Source: Rhodobacterales bacterium | Lineage (GTDB): Bacteria > Pseudomonadota > Alphaproteobacteria > Rhodobacterales > Rhodobacteraceae | Length of the DNA stretch: 5,406 nt | Reading direction: 5' to 3' | Assembly: GCA_025357355.1 (NCBI GenBank) | Contig: JANXPK010000104.1 | Coordinates: forward strand, 1 to 5,406 | Part shown: positions 1-5,406 of the stretch, piece after piece | Numbering within the stretch: the stretch's first letter is position 1 | How the letters are laid out: every line of letters begins with the position of its first letter | Made by a program: the position numbers and the translations under genes | Notes under the pieces: model-generated | What the model saw: the letters and a program-made list of their open reading frames with translations, nothing else | Database searches by the model: none | Told to the model about the DNA's origin: nothing

Positions 1-2849
1 TTTATCCGATATTGGACTCCCGACAGCGAGGTTACGTCGCCCGCTTTCAGTCCAAGCATCGACTTCGGAAGCGAAAATGAAATTGTGTCCAACGAAAGCC
101 GGGTTTCCGCGAGCGAGCGTTCCACAACAGCCGCAGCCTCCGATTCCGACAATAGGATCGGCAATTCTGTTTCCGCCGCGTTCTTAAGCGCATCCGTCGG
201 AAAGACTGCCTCGGCCGAAACCACCTCATAGTTGCTTTCTGCCTCGACGAAGGTCAGGCGGACACGCCCAATTGCTTCAGTTTCAGGCGCTCGAGAGCGC
301 TCCACAGCAATTCCAAAGCCGCTTCTTAGAGCCAGGCCCCCTTCCTCGAGAAACTGCACGGCTTCCCCATCTCGCATGAAGAATCTAAGGGCGCCGTCAC
401 TCTCTCCGACGTCGAAACCGAACGCTAACGAAAGGGACTGCAGTTTTGCACGCGCTGTCTCGCTATCATCCCCGACGAAGCCGCGCAGTACACCATAGAC
501 CTTGCTGATGTCGATTTCAGTTGTCAACCCGGCAGACGCACAAATTTCAGCGGCAACGGAAGCTAACGGTTGATTTGAAGACCGACCGTTGAGCCAATGC
601 CCAAGCTGGTAGTTTACTCCGTCACTCCAAAGCGTTGTATTTCCGGGGAAGTCAGGAAACGGACGCGCGTCCCATGCCCAAGCGTGGCAGTGCTCGAAAT
701 CCACCATTTTTCCGTTGTAAAGTGTGGCACCCGGATTGTGGGCCTCATCTTCCCAGTATTTGGCCATCGCGCGGAAGTATTGCATTTGAATGTAGTCATC
801 GCGGCTGCCGTTTGACGCACGCGGCAACGACGATTCTGAGGACTTGACGTCAATGAACTTATTAGGTTGATTTGATGCCTTGTCCAAAGCGGCACAGCCA
901 TATTCAGTGAACCTGATCGGCTTCATTCCTGGTATCCAACCTGTTGCTACCGAACCCCGGATTCCACTCAATCTTTCATGATGATCGTTCGACCACCAAC
1001 TCCGAAGGTCTTTATATCGAAACACCCAATCCTCTCCGTATTCGGTGTCCAGGATGGGCAGCCGCGTCTGATTGAGTTCGCCCTCCTGCGAGTCGTAATA
1101 CCAATCGTAACCCTCACCACCCGCAATATTTGCCATCAAATAATCAAGATTGTAAATTGAATCCCAATTTTGATCCAAATTGCTCTGGGCGCCTCGCCAA
1201 TCCGAAATCGGCATGTAGTTGTCAATCCCAACAAAGTCTATGTTTGCGTCACTCCACAAATCGTCAAGATTGAAAAACACATCGCCGTTGTCATGCACGC
1301 CAAAATACTCTGACCAATCTGCGGCATAGGAAATTTTTGTTTCGCTTCCAAGGATGCTTTTGACTTCCGCGGCTAAAATGCGAAGTGCGTCAACCATCGG
1401 AAACACATTATACGACGATCGAATCTGCGTCATGCCGCGCAGCTCTGAGCCAATACAGAATGCATCAACACCGCCAGCCAAAGCACAAAGATGTGCATAG
1501 TGCAGGATAAATCGCCGATATCCCCAATGCATCGGGTCTGAAAACCCGACAGTGTCTGTCGATGCGAAGAATTGTGAGGGGTCTGCTGTGCCCAAGAATG
1601 CCGCCACTTGATTACCTGCGTCTGTCATCTGGTCGGTGCTGCCAGACTGGCCTGGGGCGCGCGGCAGGGTAATCCGCCCGCGCCAAGGCAATGCCGGTTG
1701 ATTGGTGGCGTCGGACCAGGGATCGGGAAGTGTGTTTCCATCCACTTGGTCCATCAAGATGAAGGGATAGAACATCACTTCTTTGCCAGTCTGACGGATG
1801 GCAATGATGGCCTCAATGACCGATTTGTCAGACGGCGTGCCGCCGTAGACCGGTCTTCCGTCCAGAACTGGAACAACCGCTGCGTTTGATCGGGCGGTCC
1901 CAGATACGATCCAGGGCATTCCCACCGGATCAAGCAAGTTCTGTTCAACCTTAGGCTGGATGATGCAACTGTTGCATCTCAGGTCACTACCGAACCAACT
2001 TACAACCAATGAAACCGAACGGCAATTCGGCAGCTCCTCGTCCAATTGGTGCAACGATGTCTGAAAATCGGTTGTGCCCTGGATCGAATGGACATCTGCT
2101 GACTGATTGAGACCCGGGCCAAGATTGAAATACACCGGCGAAGTTGCAAGCGAATATTCGCCAGATCCGGGTATCAGTGCTACGGCATTGATTGATCTTG
2201 GCAAATCATAATAGTCCTCGGCGACGCTACCCGCAGCGCGGCGGATTGTCTCGAATGAGAACTGCGGAACCCGATTCCCAAACTGCTCAAGTGGAAGGTT
2301 TTCAATGACAACATAGCAAATTCCACGATAGCTGGGCGCCATTCCAGCACCTTCAACCGCCTCGATTTTGGGGTCGGGAAGTTGATCTTCGCTCCCTGGA
2401 TAGAATTGGAAGTTAATACTGTTGAGCGGAATTTCAACGCCGTCAGCCCAAATTCGACCGACGCGAAGCGCCTCTCCCCGGCACAGTGCAATGGCCAGGC
2501 TGACACTGTATGAAAATGTTGTCGTCACCGGTCGCGGCGCACCTTTGCCGCCACCTGCGGTGCGTCTGGTTTCTGCAAATTGAGAGGCCCAGATAACCTG
2601 ACCCGCAACGCGCATGCGCCCCCAGATGTCTTGAACCGGTGTGCCATAGCCAACGCTTGAAAGGTGGAAGCGGTCGATCTTTCCGACCTGAACCGCGTCA
2701 GAGCCAGAACCCAAGATCCTTTGGTCAATCGAGTGCCCGATAGTTGCGCCCACGGCGCGCCCAATAACAGCTCCTGAAAGGCCGAGGACAGTGCCTCCGA
2801 AGCCAGAGCCGAGGGCGGCACCTGCCGCGGCGAGAAGGATAGTTGCCAT
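1..2849 (-). CDS. g15: GTA tail-tip 'megatron' / host-specificity protein, g15 homologue with TIM-barrel domain (3' end outside window)
   Basis: The frame starting at the ATG at 2849 was translated by hand and is open through 949 codons to the left edge, with no stop or frameshift. RcGTA g15 has about 1,300 residues, so roughly 350 are missing. The order of parts is: a Gly/Ala-rich glycine-zipper segment (residues 1-40); a tail-tip motif YGTPVQDIWGRMRVAGQVIW (68-87) like that of lambda J-type tip proteins; a baseplate domain with a CNSC pair (292-295); a GTA TIM-barrel domain of glycoside-hydrolase type (about 440-735) with E469 in GSELRG and E649 in FTEYGC; and the start of a phage-tail_3-type domain (about 780-949) beginning near RGFVGDDSETA. 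In RcGTA this protein forms the cell-envelope-penetrating tip. The start is supported by the TAATG overlap with g14 and a modest GGGGTG five bases upstream. Base composition drops in the middle of the gene. Identity is confident; enzyme activity of the barrel is inferred. Confidence 0.92.
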   Translation of the reverse strand, partial: MATILLAAAGAALGSGFGGTVLGLSGAVIGRAVGATIGHSIDQRILGSGSDAVQVGKIDRFHLSSVGYGTPVQDIWGRMRVAGQVIWASQFAETRRTAGGGKGAPRPVTTTFSYSVSLAIALCRGEALRVGRIWADGVEIPLNSINFQFYPGSEDQLPDPKIEAVEGAGMAPSYRGICYVVIENLPLEQFGNRVPQFSFETIRRAAGSVAEDYYDLPRSINAVALIPGSGEYSLATSPVYFNLGPGLNQSADVHSIQGTTDFQTSLHQLDEELPNCRSVSLVVSWFGSDLRCNSCIIQPKVEQNLLDPVGMPWIVSGTARSNAAVVPVLDGRPVYGGTPSDKSVIEAIIAIRQTGKEVMFYPFILMDQVDGNTLPDPWSDATNQPALPWRGRITLPRAPGQSGSTDQMTDAGNQVAAFLGTADPSQFFASTDTVGFSDPMHWGYRRFILHYAHLCALAGGVDAFCIGSELRGMTQIRSSYNVFPMVDALRILAAEVKSILGSETKISYAADWSEYFGVHDNGDVFFNLDDLWSDANIDFVGIDNYMPISDWRGAQSNLDQNWDSIYNLDYLMANIAGGEGYDWYYDSQEGELNQTRLPILDTEYGEDWVFRYKDLRSWWSNDHHERLSGIRGSVATGWIPGMKPIRFTEYGCAALDKASNQPNKFIDVKSSESSLPRASNGSRDDYIQMQYFRAMAKYWEDEAHNPGATLYNGKMVDFEHCHAWAWDARPFPDFPGNTTLWSDGVNYQLGHWLNGRSSNQPLASVAAEICASAGLTTEIDISKVYGVLRGFVGDDSETARAKLQSLSLAFGFDVGESDGALRFFMRDGEAVQFLEEGGLALRSGFGIAVERSRAPETEAIGRVRLTFVEAESNYEVVSAEAVFPTDALKNAAETELPILLSESEAAAVVERSLAETRLSLDTISFSLPKSMLGLKAGDVTSLSGVQYRI
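1962..1978. repeat. Perfect 8-bp inverted repeat inside g15
   Basis: GATGCAAC and GTTGCATC flank a single T, giving a perfect inverted repeat of two 8-bp arms with a one-base centre. It lies fully inside g15 and coincides with the codons for CNSC (residues 292-295) and the following isoleucine. The one-base loop is too tight for a stable hairpin and no T-run follows, so it is not a terminator. It is most simply a by-product of the two TGC codons, although a DNA-binding site cannot be excluded. Confidence 0.4.
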
Positions 2850-3292
2850 TATTTCACCCCAAGCGGAAATTCAAACCTGCCCGCGATTCTACGTGTCCAC
2901 GGCCGGGAAAGATGAGTTTCGACCACGCCGTGGCCAGAATAGGCATGGATGAAGGTGGGCCCCGCGATGCAATCAGCTGCGATGCCCAGATGTTTGGCAA
3001 TGCTGTTGCGCCGCATCCGGAAGACGAGGACATCACCGATATCGGCAGAGTTGATGTCTTTCGGCACAAGGCATCGAAATGCCGCAGCCAGCAAGGCCTC
3101 GTCCCGGTTCGGTTCGCTCCAATCCTCCGTGTAGGCCGGAATGGGTTCGGGCTCTTGACCGAGCAGTCTTCGCCAGACCCCGCGCACCAGACCCAGACAA
3201 TCGGCACCGGCGCCAATCGTTGATCCCTGGTGTCGGTAGGGTGTGTCGATCCAGCGTCGTGCCTCGGCCACAATGTCGCTTCGGCTGATCAT
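2849..3292 (-). CDS. g14: GTA-associated NlpC/P60 cell-wall peptidase, g14 homologue (TIGR02219)
   Basis: A complete 147-residue cysteine peptidase of the NlpC/P60 superfamily, the single-domain phage/GTA form. Such enzymes cleave peptide cross-links of peptidoglycan; carried on the tail tip, it should locally open the wall of the recipient cell. The catalytic cysteine is in the signature GADCLGLV (C32), preceded by the typical WIDTPYRHQGST segment (14-25). The likely general-base histidine is H101 in AKHLGIAAD, following the strand ADIGDVLVF (83-91), and the third polar residue is probably H116 in FIHAYSGHGVVE. No signal peptide is seen, consistent with assembly into the particle rather than secretion. 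The ATG overlaps the g13 stop in ATGA with only a weak Shine-Dalgarno site nearby, so expression probably depends on translational coupling. The TAA stop overlaps the g15 start (TAATG). The catalytic assignment follows the superfamily pattern; the particle role is by homology. Confidence 0.94.
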   Translation of the reverse strand: MISRSDIVAEARRWIDTPYRHQGSTIGAGADCLGLVRGVWRRLLGQEPEPIPAYTEDWSEPNRDEALLAAAFRCLVPKDINSADIGDVLVFRMRRNSIAKHLGIAADCIAGPTFIHAYSGHGVVETHLSRPWTRRIAGRFEFPLGVK

Positions 3293-4176
3293 GTTACCCG
3301 GCTGCCCCCGTTGTTGATCTGAGTTGAAACCGGGTAAGACGCGAACCAGTCCTCACCGGGAATATTCGGAAACCCCCGGAAATTCAGAAAGTTGTTGAAC
3401 TTGGTCCGGCAGGAATCAGCCAGCTTGTTGCAGCCCGCCTCGATGCGGATTTCGTCTCCAGCTTCGGGCGTCAAGTCAAAATCCACCCACATTTCTATGC
3501 GCCGCAGGCCAGCATTTTCTGCATCGAACTTGACGACGCCGTTCAATCCCATTGCCCTGCCGGACAACACGACGACCCTGCCCCTTTCAAACCAGCCATC
3601 GGAAAATGACGGCTGCGATGGGATGAAATACACCCCACCTGTGCCAAAGGACTTGACAGTGCTTTCAACAAAGAACCCAGGCTGGGTCAGATCGAACTTG
3701 CACTCGCCGTCTCCGAGAACCGCGGGGCAATTTGCCTGATAGACCCGCCCCGCGCTTCGGTTCAGCGCATCCGTCAGGCCGCGAAGTTCAACCGTGAAAG
3801 CCCCATTCGACCGTTTGATCTGGCCAAAGGTTCCGCGAAACCGGATCGATCGCTGCGCAACATCGGCCCAGTTCACCAGCCAAGTCGTCACTTGGGCGCC
3901 GTCGTAACGCCCGGCTGCGATGTCAACTTCGGTGATGGATGCGTCACTCAGGGCGCCGACGACCTCTGTGTTGTCCACCGACATGCCAGAACTTTGCACC
4001 AGCGCGCCTGCGGTCATGCCGCTATTCGCCTTGAAAGTGACCCCTTCAAATTCCAGATCCAGATCATGGTCGGTGAAACCCAGGATCGGCCCGTCCTTGC
4101 GGGTGACCGACCAAGCGCGACAGGTTGTGGTCGCCCCGGTTTGCAAATGCGAAATCAGATCGTCTTTTCCCGACAT
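3289..4176 (-). CDS. g13: GTA baseplate hub protein, g13 homologue (TIGR02218; DUF2163 + BR0599-type C-terminus)
   Basis: A 295-residue structural protein of the GTA tail tip. In RcGTA this product is the hub that sits between the distal tail ring and the g15 tip protein, a position like that of gpL in lambda-type tails. Two parts are visible. The N-terminal DUF2163-like half begins with HLQTGATTTCRAWSVTRKDG (residues 10-29) and LGFTDHDLDLEFEG (32-45). The C-terminal half ends with the diagnostic CRTKFNNFLNFRGFPNIPG (256-274). Four cysteines of this half, C150, C159, C249 and C256, form two pairs and could ligate a metal cluster, as known for lambda gpL; this is inference. A GTG at 4179 would add one residue, but the Shine-Dalgarno spacing favours the ATG at 4176. 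The start overlaps the g12 stop by one base, and the TGA stop overlaps the ATG of g14 (ATGA). Family assignment is firm. Confidence 0.94.
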   Translation of the reverse strand: MSGKDDLISHLQTGATTTCRAWSVTRKDGPILGFTDHDLDLEFEGVTFKANSGMTAGALVQSSGMSVDNTEVVGALSDASITEVDIAAGRYDGAQVTTWLVNWADVAQRSIRFRGTFGQIKRSNGAFTVELRGLTDALNRSAGRVYQANCPAVLGDGECKFDLTQPGFFVESTVKSFGTGGVYFIPSQPSFSDGWFERGRVVVLSGRAMGLNGVVKFDAENAGLRRIEMWVDFDLTPEAGDEIRIEAGCNKLADSCRTKFNNFLNFRGFPNIPGEDWFASYPVSTQINNGGSRVT

Positions 4177-4808
4177 CACAACCTCACTTCGATCACTGGG
4201 ACGGCCGGAACTTCCCCAGCCCTGAAGGTTGCCATGGACGTGCTGATCCGGTCGGTATCAAACCGTACCGGGACATCAAACTCGAACCCCGCGGTCACCC
4301 GAACGTCGATGTCGGGCGGGGTGACGAACGTGATCAATCCGGTTGCGGTGTCGACGTTGTATTCCAACGTGTCTACCTTCGGGTCACCTTCCAGGGCGAC
4401 GCGAACCGACCCCAAGACGGGCTTCTGAATGGGTCTGACATATATCTGTTCACCCGAAGAATAGGCCTTCACCAGCTGGAAAACCCGGTTCCTACCGTCA
4501 CCCCGGCCAATCTCCTGATCCGTCGGCCCCATATCTTTTGACGGGGCGCAGGATTTGAAGTCTGACCAGTCTTTCCAGCGAAATCCGTACAATTGGCCGC
4601 GGCGCGCCTCGAAGAACGAAATCAGCGTTTCGATGTCATCCAGCGAACGCAGACCGGCGCCAGCGTCAAAATGGCGCCGCGAATGTTCCCAAGGCGTGTT
4701 GCGCTCTTCGAAACCATTGGTCAGCGTGACAATCTCGGTCCGCCGCTCCGGTCCACCCGAAGAGCCAAAGCTCAGACTGGTCGGATATCTTGCTTCGTGA
4801 AAGTTCAT
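4176..4808 (-). CDS. g12: GTA distal tail protein, g12 homologue (DUF2460 / TIGR02217)
   Basis: A complete 210-residue protein, the normal length for this family. In RcGTA the product forms the distal tail ring that joins the end of the tail tube to the hub. The N-terminus carries the family signature FHEARYPTSLSFGSSGGPER (residues 3-22), followed by TEIVTLTNGFEERNTPW (24-40). The conserved FFEARRGQLYGFRWKDWSDF block is at residues 65-84, and the closing GFEFDVPVRFDTDRI segment begins at residue 174. No signal peptide or membrane segment is seen, as expected for a structural part assembled in the cytoplasm. The start at 4808 is chosen because the protein then begins at the family N-terminus and has a strong ribosome binding site five bases upstream. 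The gene begins 7 nt after g11, and its TGA stop shares one base with the ATG of g13 (TGATG). The family call is confident; the structural role is by homology. Confidence 0.95.
   Translation of the reverse strand: MNFHEARYPTSLSFGSSGGPERRTEIVTLTNGFEERNTPWEHSRRHFDAGAGLRSLDDIETLISFFEARRGQLYGFRWKDWSDFKSCAPSKDMGPTDQEIGRGDGRNRVFQLVKAYSSGEQIYVRPIQKPVLGSVRVALEGDPKVDTLEYNVDTATGLITFVTPPDIDVRVTAGFEFDVPVRFDTDRISTSMATFRAGEVPAVPVIEVRL
4182..4185 (-). promoter_or_regulatory. Shine-Dalgarno core for g13, favouring ATG over GTG
   Basis: GAGG on the minus strand lies within the last codons of g12. It is five bases (TTGTG) from the ATG at 4176 but only two from the in-frame GTG at 4179. Five bases is the same spacing as at g12, so the ATG start is preferred. 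Confidence 0.6.
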
Positions 4809-4813
4809 GCTAT

Positions 4814-4821
4814 CCTCACCT
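4814..4821 (-). promoter_or_regulatory. Strong Shine-Dalgarno site for g12, overlapping the g11 stop
   Basis: On the minus strand this reads AGGTGAGG, a good match to the anti-Shine-Dalgarno sequence, five bases (ATAGC) before the ATG at 4808. The TGA stop of g11 is embedded in it, so ribosomes finishing g11 end on the g12 initiation site. It decides the g12 start: an in-frame ATG at 4865, inside g11, would add 19 residues unrelated to the family. Confidence 0.75.
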
Positions 4822-5406
4822 GTTGCGTTGGCCTGCGGCCAGCACGCGGATCGCCTGGGCGGCAATCTGGCTCTGGCTGCGCTGGAAGCCCTGAACGTCG
4901 GGCGTCGTGATGTTCATCACCACGGTCACTGGCCGCGATCCGCCTGCCGCCTGTACGCCCAGGCGGCCATCTGCGCCGCGCGTCAGCGGCATGATCGCTT
5001 CCGGTCCGGCTTCGCCCATCAATCCAGTGCCACCGCGCATCGGAAAGCTCGTGGGTTGCGATACAATGCCGCCGTTTGCGAACGGCATGACGCGCCCGCT
5101 GGAAAAGGCGCCGCCTTGGGCAAACGGCATCGCCTTGCTGAGCAACGAGTTGACAGTGTTGGCCAAAAACCCGCCGACCGCGCTTTGTACCGGCTTCACG
5201 GCGGTGTTGAACACCGTTTCAGACATGCTGCTGGCGACACTTTTCAGCGCGTCCGACAGTTTCATGCCGTCAAACACCACGCCGTCAAAAGCCTGCCGCA
5301 ACCCGCCGCTGAAGCCTGCAGCCAGGGCGTTCACTTCGCGCCCGGTGAAGACCAGACTGTCCTGCATCTTGGACAGCTCCGCCTCAAAGGACGAGACCAT
5401 CCCGAC
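4816..5406 (-). CDS. g11: GTA tail tape-measure protein, g11 homologue (5' end outside window)
   Basis: This is the C-terminal 196 residues of the small tape-measure protein of the Rhodobacterales gene transfer agent, which sits inside the tail tube and sets tail length. The frame is still open at the right edge. An ATG at 5400 is available, but family members have about 220 residues and carry roughly 25 residues before this point, so the true start is probably outside. Visible landmarks, in order, are the conserved FTGREVNALAAGF segment, AFDGVVFDGMKLSDALKSVA, two closely spaced MPFA(Q/N)GG copies, the phage tape-measure end motif PMRGGTGLMGEAGPEAIMPL, and a C-terminal TPDVQGFQRSQSQIAAQ tail ending RNR. 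The Gly-rich PMRGG...GEAGPEAIMPL motif is typical of the C-terminal end of siphovirus tape-measure proteins. The stop codon (4818-4816) lies inside the ribosome binding site of the next gene. Family identity is recognised from these motifs; function is taken from RcGTA. Confidence 0.9.
   Translation of the reverse strand, partial: VGMVSSFEAELSKMQDSLVFTGREVNALAAGFSGGLRQAFDGVVFDGMKLSDALKSVASSMSETVFNTAVKPVQSAVGGFLANTVNSLLSKAMPFAQGGAFSSGRVMPFANGGIVSQPTSFPMRGGTGLMGEAGPEAIMPLTRGADGRLGVQAAGGSRPVTVVMNITTPDVQGFQRSQSQIAAQAIRVLAAGQRNR
5068..5130 (-). repeat. Imperfect 21-bp tandem-like duplication encoding MPFA(Q/N)GG in g11
   Basis: Two 21-bp units, at 5130-5110 and 5088-5068 on the minus strand, encode MPFAQGG and MPFANGG with starts 42 bp (14 codons) apart. 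They differ at a few mostly silent positions plus the Q/N codon. They fall in the Gly-rich C-terminal half of the tape-measure protein. A second GG-containing unit of this kind is common in GTA g11 and many tape-measure ends, so this is a protein repeat of the family rather than a mobile or regulatory element. Confidence 0.6.

Noticed and set aside
614..901. Minus-strand open frame of 95 codons inside g15
   Set aside because: It is a shadow in a different frame from the g15 protein, with no family features.
1962..1978. Inverted repeat as a transcription terminator
   Set aside because: The loop is one base, the arms are only 8 bp, no T-run follows on either strand, and it lies mid-gene.
2180..2821. 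Two minus-strand open frames (2180-2506 and 2525-2821) that could look like separate small genes or fragments of a broken g15
   Set aside because: They are out of the g15 frame. The frame starting at 2849 reads through the whole region and gives recognisable g15 protein, so g15 is not frameshifted here.
1..2849. Possibility that g15 is a pseudogene, because it does not close inside the window
   Set aside because: Codon-by-codon translation found no stop or frame change across 949 codons; it simply runs past the left edge.
2843..3223. Plus-strand open frame of 126 codons antisense to g14
   Set aside because: It mirrors the NlpC/P60 gene in another frame and its protein is low-complexity, Arg/Pro-rich and unrecognisable.
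3892..4428. Plus-strand open frame of 178 codons antisense to g12 and g13
   Set aside because: It lies wholly opposite two well-recognised GTA genes, crosses their junction, has no recognisable domain or ribosome binding site, and is explained by the high GC content of the opposite strand.
1..5406. CRISPR arrays, tRNA or rRNA genes, insertion sequences, riboswitches
   Set aside because: No repeated spaced units, no tRNA-like cloverleaf, no transposase frame or terminal inverted repeats were seen; essentially all bases are accounted for by the five coding genes.

Overview
The window is an uninterrupted run of five minus-strand genes that form the tail-tip end of a Rhodobacterales-type gene transfer agent (GTA) cluster, homologous to genes g11 to g15 of the Rhodobacter capsulatus GTA (RcGTA). 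The GTA-specific protein families, their strict order, the GC-rich flanking genes and the tight gene packing point to an alphaproteobacterium of the order Rhodobacterales (Rhodobacteraceae/Roseobacter group). I cannot name a genus from this sequence.

Transcription runs from high to low coordinates. (1) 5406-4816 is the C-terminal part of the short GTA tape-measure protein (g11); its start lies beyond the right edge. (2) 4808-4176 is g12, the distal tail protein (DUF2460/TIGR02217). (3) 4176-3289 is g13, the hub protein (TIGR02218; DUF2163 plus the BR0599-type C-terminal domain). (4) 3292-2849 is g14, an NlpC/P60 cell-wall peptidase (TIGR02219). (5) From 2849 to beyond the left edge runs g15, the 'megatron' tail-tip/host-specificity protein with a GTA TIM-barrel domain. 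I translated g15 by hand: it is open for all 949 complete codons in the window, so the gene is intact as far as it can be seen, and about 350 C-terminal residues should lie outside. No base of the window lies outside a gene except a 7-nt gap between g11 and g12.

The genes work as one machine. g11 sets tail length, g12 closes the tail tube and connects to the baseplate, and g13 and g15 form the hub and the cell-envelope-penetrating tip. The g14 peptidase and the g15 glycosidase-like barrel are expected to open peptidoglycan so that packaged host DNA can enter the recipient periplasm. Successive genes are joined by TGATG, ATGA and TAATG stop/start overlaps, which implies one transcript and translational coupling. 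No promoter, terminator, RNA gene, insertion sequence or CRISPR array was seen.

The system itself is known. The points most worth a second look are an AT-richer stretch in the middle of g15, a long glycine zipper at the g15 N-terminus, a four-cysteine set in g13 that could hold an Fe-S cluster, and paired glutamates in the g15 TIM barrel that bear on whether it is an active glycosidase.
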